A stretch of DNA of 64,000 bases from Cryptomeria japonica (GCF_030272615.1 NC_081408.1:761974673-762038672), one strand, 5' to 3'. Shown: positions 31,049-43,295, counted from the stretch's first letter. Notes: a model not told the origin generated them from the sequence alone. Translations and numbers: made by a program.

Positions 31049-32207
31049 AAATATATTTTTCCCATTTCTACTTGATCTCTTATATGGAATAGAAATTGCA
31101 AGTTCCCTCCAAAAAATGTGCCTAATTGAATGGAAGACAAGGAGCGTGAATTATTCCTATAGTAATCTAATAATAGTAGAGATGAAAAAAATGATCTAAA
31201 ATATTTTTCAAGAAATAAACAAGACAATAAATCATTCACCATAACATAATAATGTATCATGAGAAAAGTATTTTGTGAAAACACTAGCCTCAAAACTCCA
31301 AACCAATATATTAATTGACAACAATATCAATTATAATAAAATACAAGATATAAGTCCTCACAATAGACAATGCTAATCCAACTCATATCTAGAGTAATGC
31401 CAACAATGTAACAATACCTGTAAAGAACACTTGATGACACTGAAGGTGGCAAAACAATGACATGGTCAAGCTCTAAAAAGAGTAAAATTAAATGAATTAA
31501 CTCTAAAAATGATAAGAGTGTAGTGTTATAAATTGTCACCTGTCAATTTACACCTCATGTTTTGTGCCCCTATTTTAGCATGTCCTACCCTCATCTTCTA
31601 TCTAGGTCTATTTTGTGTCCAAAATCTAGTTTTGATGCAATGAACACCCACTAATGAACTTCCTAGAGGGATGTCCTTTTCCCTAGTGCATTATTGAGGT
31701 CCCTTTCTAAAAAGGACCATAGCACCCAACACCCTGGTCCCTCTTAGTTGGGCCCTATTTGGAAATGGGTAAGGGGTCCTATTTCTCCAACGAGAATTCA
31801 ACTTTGTGCATTTACTGAAGATTAGCCTAATCGGTAAATGGCCTATATACCCCTATATAAAGACATTTAATTAACCGAATTTCATATAAGCATCTATCGG
31901 TCAAACTCATGCAATCGATAAATTTTCTATCCTTGAAGCATTCATCATCAAGCATTTTCAGAGATCTTCAAGGCTACACTTTCTTTATTCAATCATAAGT
32001 TTTTGAGCTCCCTTCTTTTTTTTTAAATAAATTTATAAATTAAATTTATCTACTTGGAGAATTTGCACTATATGGTTCATCATTTAACTTTCATTTAACT
32101 ATAATGATCATTTAAAATAAATATATAACCATCATTTAACTATATATAGTTAAAATATATCACCATCAATTAATTGCATGAAATTTCCATAGTCCATAAT
32201 AAATTGT
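31049..32207. other. Unassigned DNA with an old LTR-like promoter segment
   Basis: No coding motif is present. The stretch 31550-32010 has a TATA-like CTATATAAAGAC (near 31853), followed by CATTCATCATCAAGCATTTTC words. It resembles the transcription-start part of a plant LTR and the unassigned stretch at 4440-4640. I could not find LTR ends. Confidence 0.45.
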
Positions 32208-32368
32208 AAATTTGGCTTCTAGAGTTGATTGTGTGAGCAATTTTTTCCATCAACATTTTGAATCATGCTCCATGATCCATCACCGGGATATTAAAGCTTG
32301 AAAACAGAAATTATTCAAAATGTTGATTGAAAAAATTGTTCATGCAATCAAATCCAGAAGCCAAATTG
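32208..32368. repeat. Imperfect foldback with 56-bp arms
   Basis: Left arm 32208-32263 pairs with right arm 32313-32368, about 49 of 56 positions by eye, around a 49-base loop. A direct repeat (ATATATAACCATCATTTAACTA) flanks it at about 32122 and 32371. It could be a MITE, a small inverted duplication or a hairpin RNA precursor. Confidence 0.8.
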
Positions 32369-32939
32369 CAATATATAACCATCATTTAACTATAAGTTAC
32401 GAAAAAGGAGTCCAAAATGAAGTCTATTTCATTTATTTGAAAATAATCTCATCCTAAAAATTGCAATGACTTAGCATAAAAACTACAAACAAACCTTAAA
32501 ATTCAGCTCCACTGCGACAATTCATCACGAGAGAGCAAACAAAGAAGGCAATGTATTCTAACTCTTGTGTGAAGAAGGAACGATTTTGAGAAGGGAGAGT
32601 CGAGGTAGAACAAGTTATTTCAAAGGAAAGAGTAACCTCTAACGGAGCTGCAAGTATGTCATTGTGATCAGAGTCAAAGAAGAACATAGTTTTGTAGATG
32701 TTGCAAGCCATCGTACTTATACGAGTCGCAAACCTTCTACAAACTATGCCACAATTGAAGGTGGACATCACCAATGGCCTTTTGGCCCACACTTGGGTTG
32801 GTGTACCTGTTGGATCCTAGTGCTCTTGATTCCTCATCTTATCCCTCCATAATTGGATGGTGACATTGAAAGGCATTAATTTATGATGGAAAGTATAATA
32901 AGTGATTGAAAACATAATTAATGTGTGAAAGCATAATTC

Positions 32940-33070
32940 GTGATTGAACACTCTCGTTGTTTGAAAACATATAGATGGTATAAAAGGATTGAACACTTTC
33001 CTTATTTGAAAACATATAGACGACATAAAATGATTCAATGCATGTTCTCTTTGAAAATATAACAAACAAT
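32940..33070. repeat. 46-bp tandem repeat
   Basis: Two clear units and one weak unit contain GATTGAACACT-TC and TTTGAAAACATATAGA, starting near 32942 and 32988. Confidence 0.75.
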
Positions 33071-33419
33071 TAATTAGTAACATTATCAAGTGAAAGCAAA
33101 AGACTGTACCCATTTCCTGCACACAAGAAGAAAGGGAAAATGATGTACATACACAAATATTGCTCGCACAAATGGCCATGCCAGACTTCACAAATAGCCC
33201 ATCTCATGATGTCAACACCAACATCCATATTATTTTCTTAATACAACGTGATATTTGTATAAAATTTGTAATTATTAGTCTACGATTGGGAAACTATATA
33301 GTAAACTAAGCAATGAGCCATGTCAGTAGGTGGAATAAATAGAGGGAAAAAATTTGCATTGTTTTAGGTAGATTAAACTCAACATTTTTCATCCTTAATC
33401 TGAATTGTTTTTCCATGAT

Positions 33420-33545
33420 GCAAATGCGAAATTCACTATTAATGCAAAAAAAAAAAATGTGGTGTAAATCATTCGTAAAATTCAGTATTAATGCAAAAAA
33501 CTTTTCATGATGTACATCAGCCGCAAAATTCAATATTTATGGAGA
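33420..33545. repeat. ~48-bp tandem repeat
   Basis: Three units contain CG-AAATTCA-TATTAATGCAAAAA, near 33427, 33475 and 33522. There is no coding potential. The surrounding 33071-33805 is otherwise unassigned AT-rich DNA. Confidence 0.7.
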
Positions 33546-33805
33546 AATAATTTTGTGAAATATACGCAATTGAGCATTAATTCAAAGTGATCTAAAGATG
33601 TTGAGTATTATTAATGGCCAGACATTCATACATGTCTAACTAGGCAATTACAGAAGAAAATATAAATCCAATTAGACAAATCTGATTTTGTCATCACAAT
33701 ATTACTTAAGAGTTTCATATGATATATATACACGTAATATGCGATAAATTATAGTTAAGATGTTCTTCGGAGTTATCATTCATGGCAGATGTACCTGTAC
33801 AATTT

Positions 33806-34601
33806 TGAAGTAGTTAGTGGTTAGGAGGGACCTCAAAGAGATCAATTTGGATCAGTCAACAAGAGTAAACACAACAAAAACATAAGGACATGATGGAGGC
33901 AATTCAAAATAGATCGAATTATAACATGAAAATTTATTACAACCAACCAGTAACAACCGGGTTATAGATACCATCTCACAAGCCTGCTAGAACATGCTCA
34001 AAGTACAAAATAGGTCACAGTCGGGACGTCAAACCTCAAGATTTATCTTATATGCTTAATCTCACTTCTTTATTACATTATAATGCTCTATTATAATTAT
34101 TTATGCGATCCAAGGGAATCCGGTCAGCCCAAAAATGGATCCAAAACCGAAGAACAAGACCTAACGTCCAAAACCAACAAGGTCAACCTTCACTAAAGAA
34201 ATTCTTCCAAAAAATCCAAAGGATGAAGTGTAGATCACTGGAAAAGGCCAGCCACATGCCAAGGAACATAAAAAATCAATGTGCAGGGCTCCGCAAGCTA
34301 TGACAGGGATCATGTAGGTCACCAATGTAAATAGGTCCAGGAAACCGATAACAGGAAATTGTCAACCGGTAACAAGAAACTATCTCGAAAACCAGTAGCA
34401 ATATCTTGCCGAAAAACTATCCAAATGCTGCAAGGTTTGGGAATAAGGAAGATGAACAAGTCTTCAAGTAAAATCCAACTCCACAAGTTCTGGTGAGCTA
34501 AATCTAGGACACAAAAAGAAATGTTGAAACTGCAAATAGAAAGGAAATATTTATGGTTGATGCAAGATTGCCATGAACCGGGGATGATCCTCCATCAGAC
34601 A
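33806..34601 (-). repeat. 3' LTR of chromovirus copy 3
   Basis: This 796-bp LTR starts TGTCTGATGGAGG and ends CTAACTACTTCA on the - strand, so it has intact TG...CA ends. It is used here as the guide for the LTR start in the other two copies. Confidence 0.9.
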
Positions 34602-34639
34602 TTCAGTGTTGTTGAAAAAAAGAAAGTCTCTCACTTTAC

Positions 34640-35518
34640 CAGGGTTAGAGGAAAACCAAGGCGGTCTACCTCTTCCTGAGAAATCGAAGATGAATCATCA
34701 ACTAGTCTGTCCTTCCCCTTCACAAGATATTCCTTATACTAACTGCTCCAGGTACTACGTCCAATCCTACTATCTAAAATGTCTTCAATCTGATCTGGTT
34801 CCTTCCGAGGAAACTATTTCCCCAAGTCTACAATATTGTGCTCACTAAATTTTGGTTCATGATACTCATGAAGATCTGCATTTTTAAACATAGGAGAAAT
34901 ACTCAGACTATCCAGTAACTCCACTTCATATGCATTCCTAGAACTGAACTTTCTCAAAATCTTGCAAGGTCCAAACTTTCTCATCTGCAATTTGTTATAA
35001 GTTCCAATCGGGAATCTTTCTTTTCTAAGATACACCATCACTTCATCACCAACTTCAAAATCCTTTTGTCTCCTCTTCTCATCTTCCTTCTCCTTATACT
35101 TGCTATTCATGTCCTCTAAATGTTTCTTAACTTGAATATGTAAGTCCTTCATGTGATCTGCAAATTCTTTTGCTTTTGAACTTCTTTGGTCTTCACTGCT
35201 AATATCTCTTAATTTTGATATACCTCTAGGATGCACTCTGGTAACAATCTCAAAAGGTGTTCTTTTGGTACTTTTGTTTACTGAATTATTGTAGGCAAAC
35301 TCTGCTTGTGCAAGAATCAAATCCCAACTTCCGGTTTTATCTCCAACTAAACATGTCAACAAATTTCCCAAGCTTCGGTTAACTAGTTATGTCTATCAAT
35401 CGGTCTTTGGATGAAAAGTGGAATTGAAATTCAAATGTGTCTTCATCTTCTTCCAAAGTGTTCTCCAAAAATAAAAATAAAACTTAGCGTCTATGTCTGA
35501 AATTATGCTCTTAGGTAA
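34640..35518 (-). pseudogene. Copy 3 integrase C-terminus and chromodomain
   Basis: The 185-codon open frame 35371-34814 runs from the end of the catalytic core (TGSWDLILAQAEFAYNNSVN) through FEVGDEVMVYLRKERF and FGPCKILRKFSSRNAYEVE. The chromodomain continues to about 34640 but is damaged: the conserved Trp after YLVK is Gly, and a stop follows. The stretch 35372-35518 holds the core's DTKF- and TGGQTE-like part in a broken frame. Confidence 0.85.
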
Positions 35519-36172
35519 TCATTGCAATCTCACTACTTCCTTGAAAAATAGGTCTGCTACACGTAATGCATCTGATATCTTCTTACAAGGTATGAAATGA
35601 GTCATCTTCGAGAATCTATCCACTACCACAAATATAGAATCATTCCCTCTTGGTGTTTTAGGCAATCCAAGTATGAAATCCATGCTTATATCCTCCCAAG
35701 GTCTTACCGGTACTGTCAAAGCTTTATACAATCCCAAATTCTAACTGCTACCCTTTGCAACTTGACAAACTCTACAACTGTACACATATTTTCTAACATC
35801 CTTATGAATCTGGGGCCAAAAGTAATACTCACTCACCAATGCTACAGTTTTGTCAATACCAAAGTGTCTGGCTAATCCTCCACTGTGTTTCTCCTTCATC
35901 AGATTCTCCCTCATAGAACTCTTAGGTATGCACAACTGAACTCCTCTGAATAACATCCCATCCTGAATGAAGTAATCCAACCACTTGCTTCTATCTACTG
36001 TAACCGATTCTCTACATGCTCTCCAACGTACTGCAAAATCCAAGTCATCTTCATACAAGGTCTTCAATTCCTCAAATCCTAATACTGTCACTCTCATATT
36101 TGTCAGCAAATTCCTTCCCCTACTCAATGCATCAACAACTTTGTTAGATTTCCCACTTTTATGCTTCAACAC
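35519..36172 (-). pseudogene. Copy 3 RNase H tail and integrase N-terminal half
   Basis: Frame 36172-35741 (143 codons) begins in the RNase H tail (HKSGKSNKVVDALSRGRN). It contains a complete HHCC zinc site: KHSGGLARHFGIDK, then YYFWPQIHKDVRKYVYSC and RVCQVAKG. A short break separates it from 35737-35519, which has the first catalytic Asp in [12 protein letters not shown] and then [12 protein letters not shown]. The C-terminal core follows downstream. Confidence 0.88.
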
Positions 36173-36208
36173 AAGTGTAACTCTGCAAAAATTCTACCCA
36201 TCTCATAT

Positions 36209-37563
36209 TGTCGTATGTAAAATTCATCTATCAAATCAATTAGAAACAAAACAAAATCAATCAGGAATCCCTATCTAATCAAAGAATTCTAAATAAACCA
36301 ATGAAATAATGCAAACAATCAATAGGAATGTAAAATAATCAATTAAAACTCTCTATTCCATGATCGCATATTGCTTCCATTGTTCTTCTCTTTTTTTTGG
36401 TATGATGGCTCTCAGATATTGTGTTGGCAACCTGCAAATGACACAAAGATTCGAAGTTTATGATTCAGAGTAATTGTCCAGGATTGAGGAGGATTGAAAA
36501 TGGAGATTGAATGCTCAATTTATAGATTATTGGAGAGGATTGAATGAAAGGTGGAACAGATTGATCAAGAGGTGGAACTTAGGTGAGCTCACATGAAGAT
36601 TGATAGTTGAAATGTTGATTTAGAGGTGAAACCGAATTGATTGAATAGATTAAATGAGTTAACTGATTGATAAAAAAGTTGATTGAAAGATGAAAAAGAA
36701 TGATTGGAGAGAATAAAGAGGATGATAAAGAAAGATTTATTTAGAAAAAGCTAACTAGAAGATAGAAAAGGAATTATTGGAATCAATTAAAGAAATAATG
36801 TAATTAATCAATTAATTGAAAAGATCAATTAAAATAGATGGAAAAGTTAACTGAATGAAAGCTTTTTGGAAAAAAGCAAAGTGGAAGATAGAAATGGGAA
36901 TTGAAAAGATAATTGAATTAATTAATTTAGCACGTGCTTGAACTTGGACTTACATTTTCAATTTAATCTTTGCATGAGATTTAATTCAAATATTGAATTT
37001 ATTTAGAACTTGACTTTTATTTTCAATTTGATTTTTTTTTTTGTATTAAGTATCATAGAACAATTTGATTTTTGAAATCATGCACATGTATTTGAAATTA
37101 AAAGAAATGGAAGAATTGGAAGAATCAGTTAGTTAATTAAATAATTTAAAGAAACTATTTAATTATTTACAAATGGACTTTAATTAAATAATAAAGATTA
37201 TTTAAATTAAAGGAATTAAATCACAATTAATTAAATAATAAATATTTAATTAAAATTTAGAAGAGGGTTAATGATTAATTGAATAGAAATAAAAATAAAA
37301 AATGAATTTATTTAAATTATAAAGATTATTTAAATTGGGGAATTAATCAGAATTAATTAAATAATAAATATTTAATTAACATTAGAAAATGGTTAAAATG
37401 ATTAAATGATGATATAATTAAAATTGAATTAATTAGTAAGATGAAGAGGAAATATGAATTAGAAGAATAAGATTAATTAACTTAATTAAATAATCAAAGA
37501 ATTATTTAATCAATTAGACGAATAATTAGTACATAATCAATGAGACATTTTTAGATGTCTACA
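36209..37563 (-). repeat. 3' LTR of element C
   Basis: This 1355-bp LTR starts TGTAGACATCT and ends CATACGACA on the - strand. It has a TATA-like TCTATAAATTG at 36518-36527. The U3 side (37120-37530) is packed with AT-rich palindromes such as AATTAAATAATAAATATTTAATTAA (shortened here to AAATAATAAATATTT). It has several indels relative to 58574-59908. Confidence 0.92.
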
Positions 37564-37577
37564 TTTTCCCCTCTTTG
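37564..37577 (-). promoter_or_regulatory. Polypurine tract of element C
   Basis: CAAAGAGGGGAAAA on the - strand abuts the 3' LTR start. It is nearly identical to the tract in element B, which supports common descent. Confidence 0.9.
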
Positions 37578-37937
37578 AGACAATGTCGGAATGATTTTGT
37601 TTCAAAGACAATGAAGAATTTTGCCCCAGTATGCCTTGGTATCACCGCATAGTGTAAATATGCCCCCTCAAAAAAGGTGGTCAAAAAATTCAAAAATTAA
37701 GACCATATTTTTTATATTAGTATAATGAGCAATCGTGTGAAGTTTCGTGCAATTTTGAGATGATTTGAGGAGCCTACCAGTTGTTTGAAGTTGGTGGGGA
37801 CCACGGGTGTCAAGGTGGAAAGAACCCTAATTTGAGCTATAAATAGTGATTCTAGCTTTTCATTTGCTCATTTGCATCGTGGTGAGTTCTTGGAAATCCT
37901 TGCAAGTTTTGTGATTTCCTGCGAGTATTTGATGATC

Positions 37938-38010
37938 ATGGCTAGCTATAGGGCTCAAATGCACTTGTCTGACCGAGTACATACTTATCAGAGACCTCCG
38001 GGGACTGGCG
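37938..38010 (+). pseudogene. First exon of the antisense PMD gene, element C
   Basis: ATG at 37938 begins MASYRAQMHLSDRVHTYQRP, then PGTGGM, and runs into GTATTTTTC, a possible splice donor. Element B has a similar short exon at 20605 (M-A-x-x-H-R-x-D pattern, then R-P-T). An upstream AT-poor stretch with TATAAATAG (near 37840) could serve as the promoter. Confidence 0.6.
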
Positions 38011-38089
38011 GCATGGTATTTTTCTAAATTTTTGCTTGATTTTTTGCCTGGTTTTTGCTATTTTTTCAAAAAAGTTCTAGAGACCTAAT

Positions 38090-38345
38090 TGTCAATCATC
38101 ACGCATTTGCATGTCAGTTTTAACGCATTAGCAGTAAGTGTTACGCATTCACCTTAAATGTACCACAAGAGCTTAAGTGTACCGCATAGGTTTTTAACTT
38201 TATGCATTATTTTTTATGTTTACACATTGGTTGTCAATGCCACGCATACGGTGTATTTGTTACACATACACATTAATTGTATCGCAATAGTCTCAAATGT
38301 CACGCATAAGTGTTGAACATTACGCATTCATTGTATATTGAAGGT
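38090..38345. repeat. Degenerate ACGCATT minisatellite in the C PMD gene
   Basis: About nine units of a 24-30 bp motif with a core (T)ACGCATT or CCGCATA and a following AAATGT word occur. The array sits between the first exon and the PMD coding part, where element B has an unrelated 36-bp array. Confidence 0.75.
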
Positions 38346-38525
38346 TTTTGTCATGCATTTGATAATTTCTTGTAATCTCATTATCTGAGTGTTATACTAC
38401 CGACGGGAGAATATTGGAGTGTTATAATGCCGACAGAGAAGACCCAGTGGACTCAATCTTCATGCTAATTTACTGGAGGAGGAGATTACACATATTTTAC
38501 ATCTTGGACTATATTATATTTTATA

Positions 38526-38859
38526 TTTTCCAGAGGTTACGGCCAACAGGGCCTTGATTACAGCATTGGTAGAGTGATGGCATTCTGAGATGTGTTCCTT
38601 CCATCTTCCTACTAGTTAGGCATCGATTACCTTGGAGGATATATGGCGTATACTGTGCATTCCTATTCATGGTGAGAGGGTTGTCTATGATCATGACGAT
38701 GGCATTGCTGGACTATATGCACTTTTTGAGTGTGAGGTGCAAGACTTACAGATCAGTGGATCTTGTGATATCCCTTGGGCTCGATTGGACTATGATGATC
38801 TGACTATCATTTTATGCAGTATCGTAGGTGGTTTGTTGATTCAAGATAGACGAGGTCAT
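38526..38859 (+). pseudogene. PMD coding part, N-terminal half, element C
   Basis: The frame reads NRALITALVE, a stop where Arg is expected (TGA), then WHSEMCSFHLP, a second stop, then ASITLEDIWRILCIPIHGE. This matches the PMD N-terminal signature also seen in element B. It continues through GLYALFECEVQDLQISGSCD and LDYDDLTIILCSIVGG to DRRGH at 38859, where a solo LTR interrupts it. PMD proteins are related to MAIN/MAIL1 of plants and to mobile-element proteins; their biochemical activity is not settled. Codon content is less AT-rich than the surroundings. Confidence 0.82.
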
Positions 38860-41800
38860 TGTTAGACACAATGCACCACTGAGAGGGGGAGGGGGTGAAT
38901 CAGTGGTTCTCAAAACTTTTCCCTTTAGCTCTCCTTTGTGAGCATACCGGTTTATGGATCAAATACAATGCAGACTTACCAGTTAGTGATGAAACTAACT
39001 CAAATACACACACACACAAGGGAACATCACATAACATCAGGATGTATGAGGAAAACCCAAGATGGAAAAAACCTCGGTGAGCAATGTTGCGGGAGTCTAC
39101 TGCTCCAATCCAGCCTCACAATGAAAAAACTGTTACAAAGTTTTGGGCACCAACACAAGGAGCACCAACCCCTGCACCGAGCTACAACTCAATATTCACA
39201 ATGTAAACATCAAATACAAAAGTAGTTATCTTGTTACAAGTGAATCTTGCAACCATTACATATATTTTGCTCTATCAGTGATATATCCTCTCTGCTACAT
39301 CGACTCACTCTTCTTGTTTCTCTTCACCTACTGCTTCTCTGCTGGATCTCCTCCATAAGCTCTCTTCTTTTCACCGGTTCTATTTGTTGGCATTACAGTA
39401 AGAAAGATTATTGGCATTTCAATATCAGGAGATTGTTGATATTCAGTAAGGATATTGAGAAGGTTGTTGAAGATTATTGATATAACTGAAGAAGGATAAT
39501 AACTATCTTTATAACATTATTTTGTCATTGATGTCAAGAGATTGATTATCTGATTTAGTATGATGGTGCCATATATTGAGAAGATTGATTTGAAGAGAAT
39601 TAAGATGTTGGTAAAAGACACAGAAAGAATGTGATGAATAAAGGGAGGAATAAGTTATTCAATGGGCAACTATTACCGAGTTAGACAATGATGAGATCAT
39701 GATGTTTAGATTGTTTTGATATTCTAAATATGTTGTTGATTGTAAGGTTAATATTATATTATGTCACCGAGCAAAGAACCTAGTCAGTAAACCCTAAGGT
39801 TATCGATATCAGTTAATGAAGGCGAAATGTCTACCGAGTAAAGTTTAGTATTTACTAAGTTGCAACCGAGTTATGACAGTGCACATGGGATGGATAAAAG
39901 TATTATTTAATGAAGGACAATGATTAGCTAGAGATGTATAAATGATTGGTATGTCATGTATGAAGTTTGTTAAGGATCTATGGCAAAGGAAAATTGGCAG
40001 GAAGATCTACAGCACAAATTGAACCGCAATAACTTTGTGCAAGTTCCAAGAAAGGATTGCAAGTCCCGAGGCAAGGTAAAATGTTTTCAGATCGAAAGGA
40101 TACATTGAACCTGGTCTAGTTTAAAGATCTGATGGCTAAGATTGATCATGGGAAATGTGATCAAGGAGATTGAACGGTTAGCAATTGTTTATAAATAAGG
40201 AATTGTTGATAAACAATGTATGCGGGCAAGTGTATGCATAGGGATGCTACATAGTGATTACCAAGCACAGAAGCTTGAAGACCTATTTCAATAATAAAGT
40301 AGAGAGCCCAACAGAGGGACAAGATAAGTCTTATGACTAGATTGTTTTGAGCAAATAAGAATTTTCTTTAGCATTTTAGATGTGAAGTTGTAGATAGATT
40401 TTTATTATTGTTATTTTGTAAGTGACAGAAAATCTCTTAACTGAGTGGACTTAACAGTCTTATATGTAAACCCTCTAGCAAGGTAACATTCTAAATGAGT
40501 GTTTGAAATCCTTTGACAAGGTCACTTCTAACAAAGTGAAGATCCTAACAAATCTGAGGTAAATCCCTTAACCGGGTCACATCTAGCAATGTGTTTGTAA
40601 TCTTTAACAGGATTTGCTTTTAACCGAGCATACTCTAGAAGAGTATATTTCTTAGTGGGTCCGAAATCCCACAGTGATTTTTCTCTATTTGGGTTTCCAT
40701 GTTAAATCTGGTGTTATGAGTGTTATGATGATTATATGCTTATGAGTTTGCATGTTTAGCAGTTTTGGTTATATTGCTGAAGTATAAGTTACCGAGGTTG
40801 AATTTGTTGTTTTTATGGAAGATTAAGTTTGTATAATTCACCCCCCCTCCCTCTCATCTTGTTAGTTATTGGCATTTGTACTTACTTTAAGTATTAGAAC
40901 TATCACTATTCTCTGTCGGTTCTCTATTTACCTTCTCTGCAGCCGCATTCTCTTCTGCTTGACCGGTATGAACACTACTAGTTCTTCACTCCAACCGGTT
41001 GAATGCTTCAACCAGATTCTTCCTCTCTCTTCCTCTCTTCATAGATGCTCATTGAGCACTTGGCTGATTTGCTCTCACTTGTAGAAGTCTTCTACTTCGC
41101 AATAGCATAATTATTCTTTTATGCAGCAGCAACAAACAATCTCTTTGGCCTTCATACTTATAGACTAGTTTTTCCTACCAAAACCCTATTCAAAATCTGA
41201 ACAGTTAGGGTTTCCTCACAATCCTCAAGGCTGATCAAATCCAATCAAATCTTGCTTGATCTAATCTTCCTAACATTTACTTGCATAAATCCACCATCAA
41301 CACGCTTTCCAGAACACGCCTTCCATCTTCAGCAACCTACAAACAATCTATCGACATACATCTCGGTCAATCACCATTAATGCCTCTACTATTTCCTTCT
41401 CGAGCTCTTCTATTGGCTTGATATTCTTTCTTTGATTCAAGTGCCAACAACTCCCTGATTCTTCTCTGATTGTTCATTCTTTCTCGAGCCACACACTTTT
41501 GACCTGATCCACAAATCATGAGATCCATTGTTAGTGCACACCAGTCAAGTTACCTAACTCCACATGACACTTCACCATCCTCTTAGAGCTTGCCACCTTG
41601 ATCCCATGTCGATCAACTGCCATCTTAGCACTCCAAGTCAGTCCGGGTAGGATCACCGACCAATCACCATACCGGTTCCTTACTTCTGCCAGTTTGCAAA
41701 CCCTTCCAGTCTCAACTATTCTACCGATTATCTTATCATCTCTGCCCTCATCTTGAACTGTCGATGGAATTCTCAAACCGGTCTCCAGATAGGTAAATCC

Positions 41801-42491
41801 AAAGTATGCTTATTCCACAAGTGGGAAGTCTTCTGCATCTGCACCTTTCTTATATAACCGATGGACTTACACACAGGTTAACACTCTTGATGACACCATG
41901 TCATCAATCTTCACAAGGCTCCATCTTCAATTGGGTCTTTCTACTTCTGATTGCATCTGCTTAGCCTTGCCTTTCTTCCTGATCAATTTTGTTCATTCCT
42001 CTACCGGTTTTCCAAGGTGACAAACACTTCATACTTCCCCTATACTGGCATCCCAACATGCCTTCTCTGTCGATCTAGTGCATAACCCTGATCTCATGCA
42101 CTTAAGGAATTCCTTTAATTCATCGTTAGATCCGATGTGGGCACACTCACTGTCAGTCATTGCTTCTCATAATGACTACATCTTCATCCGGTGGGAGTCA
42201 TGTTGTTCAGTAGCCTCACAGCATACCGGTTCATTCTTCTCTTCCAGTGTTGAAGTGATTCAGGTAACATTTTGCCTCTTCATCACAAACAACCACTCAA
42301 ACACCTTGCCCATTGTCAACACTTCTCTTAACAGTTAACATACTCTCCTTACTTTACCGGTGTTCTTGCAACACAAGGTGATATCCAAGATATCATATCG
42401 TGTACTCCTCCATGGCAGTGTTGCACATACATCCGATCTACCGGTAGTCATCCCATACCGGTTTGACATCAATGACAACACAATGTCAATA
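38860..42491 (-). mobile_element. Solo LTR of family D inside the PMD gene
   Basis: An inverted family D LTR starts (on the + strand) TGTTAGACACAATG and ends CAATGTCAATA. It is flanked by a perfect GTCAT duplication (38855-38859 and 42492-42496). Without its own nested insertion (39395-40876) it would be about 2150 bp, compared with 2457 bp for the D LTR at 11580-14036. It has one unit of the 40-bp minisatellite. Removing it with one duplication rejoins the PMD frame. Confidence 0.92.
39395..40876 (+). mobile_element. LTR-like insertion (family E type) nested in the solo D LTR
   Basis: About 1.48 kb interrupts the D LTR. The octamer TTGGCATT lies at both edges (39387-39394 and 40869-40876). 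It has a TATA-like TTTATAAATA (near 40188), a series of CTCTAGCAAGGT-like words (40430-40640) and a copia-type end with TTCACCCCCCCTCCCTCTCATC, all in + order like the solo LTR at 8175-9358. Canonical TG...CA ends are not clear, so the exact edges are uncertain. Confidence 0.75.
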
Positions 42492-43295
42492 GTCATGGAT
42501 TTCCAGTTGGATGGGGCAAATTGCTCCATGATATGATAGTTCATCATCGAGTATATGCTTGGGGTCCATCTCTTTTAGCCATGGTTTATTATCAAATACA
42601 TGACATTGTATACCTGGGATACCGATTTATTGGTTATGGTGTGACATTGCTCCAGACTTGGTCATGGGAGCACATTTATATCTCGAGACCAGTTATTCAT
42701 GTTGACTTGCAGCCTAGTGAGCCTTATGTGTACAGATACAGAGCTGGTATCAAACACAGGGGTTTGGGTAACACCTTGTACTGGTGACGTCAGCTTGATA
42801 TTTTGCAGCATTTCATTTGGAGACCATATTTATATTTCCTCGGATGGGCAGATGATGCACAGCACTTGCCTTTCTGCAGACAATAGAGATATCTTATTGG
42901 GAGGATCATTGAGACTCAGAGGATCATTGAGACAGTGTACTTTGATTGTGTTTCTCGTGAGGTTTCTAATTGGGGTGTATGCATACAGCCATATGTTGTT
43001 GTTGTCGAGTTTGATACTCTTCAGGAATTACCTTGGGGTTGGAGTGCAAGTGCAGCAGATCCAGGGAATACTCCAGAGTATGATGCATGGTGGGCTAGAC
43101 ATAGGCCTATTCCATTGACTGATCCGACTACGTCAATCACGGAAAAGCAGAAACGACATCCTAGACAGCGACTGAGGATTGACATGGGGGAGAGGAAGGA
43201 AGATGACAAGGGAGAGGAGGGTGGAGGAAATGAGGGAGGAAATTAGGGAGGAGATGAGGATGGAGATGAAGGAGGAGATGACAATGTTGATGGTA
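42492..43295 (+). pseudogene. PMD coding part, C-terminal half, element C
   Basis: Right of the solo LTR the frame continues HGFPVGWGKLLHDMIVHHR, then AWGPSLLAMVYYQIHDIVYL, then GVTLLQTWSWEHIYISRP. The LLQ-W-WE-RP block is the C-terminal hallmark of PMD. A stop follows GLGNTLYW, then the frame picks up RPYLYFLGWADDAQHLPF and DTLQELPWGWSASAADPG. The last part (QRLRIDMGERKEDDKGEEGG) is charged and Gly-rich, ending in GGDDNVDG where a second LTR interrupts at about 43296. Confidence 0.82.

Larger units (their letters stand above)
33806..36208 (-). mobile_element. Chromovirus copy 3, part 1 (3' half)
   Basis: On the - strand this is the RNase H tail, integrase, chromodomain and 3' LTR of a third copy of the family in 1-4234 and 14037-18210. 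It stops at 36208, inside the RNase H region, where element C inserted. The upstream continuation is at 59909-59997, 23.7 kb away. Its integrase HHCC region is the best preserved of the three. Confidence 0.92.

Noticed and set aside
42935-43209. Second + strand frame overlapping the PMD C-terminus and a minus-strand frame
   Set aside because: The 42935-43246 frame continues the PMD reading; the overlapping frames are shadows.
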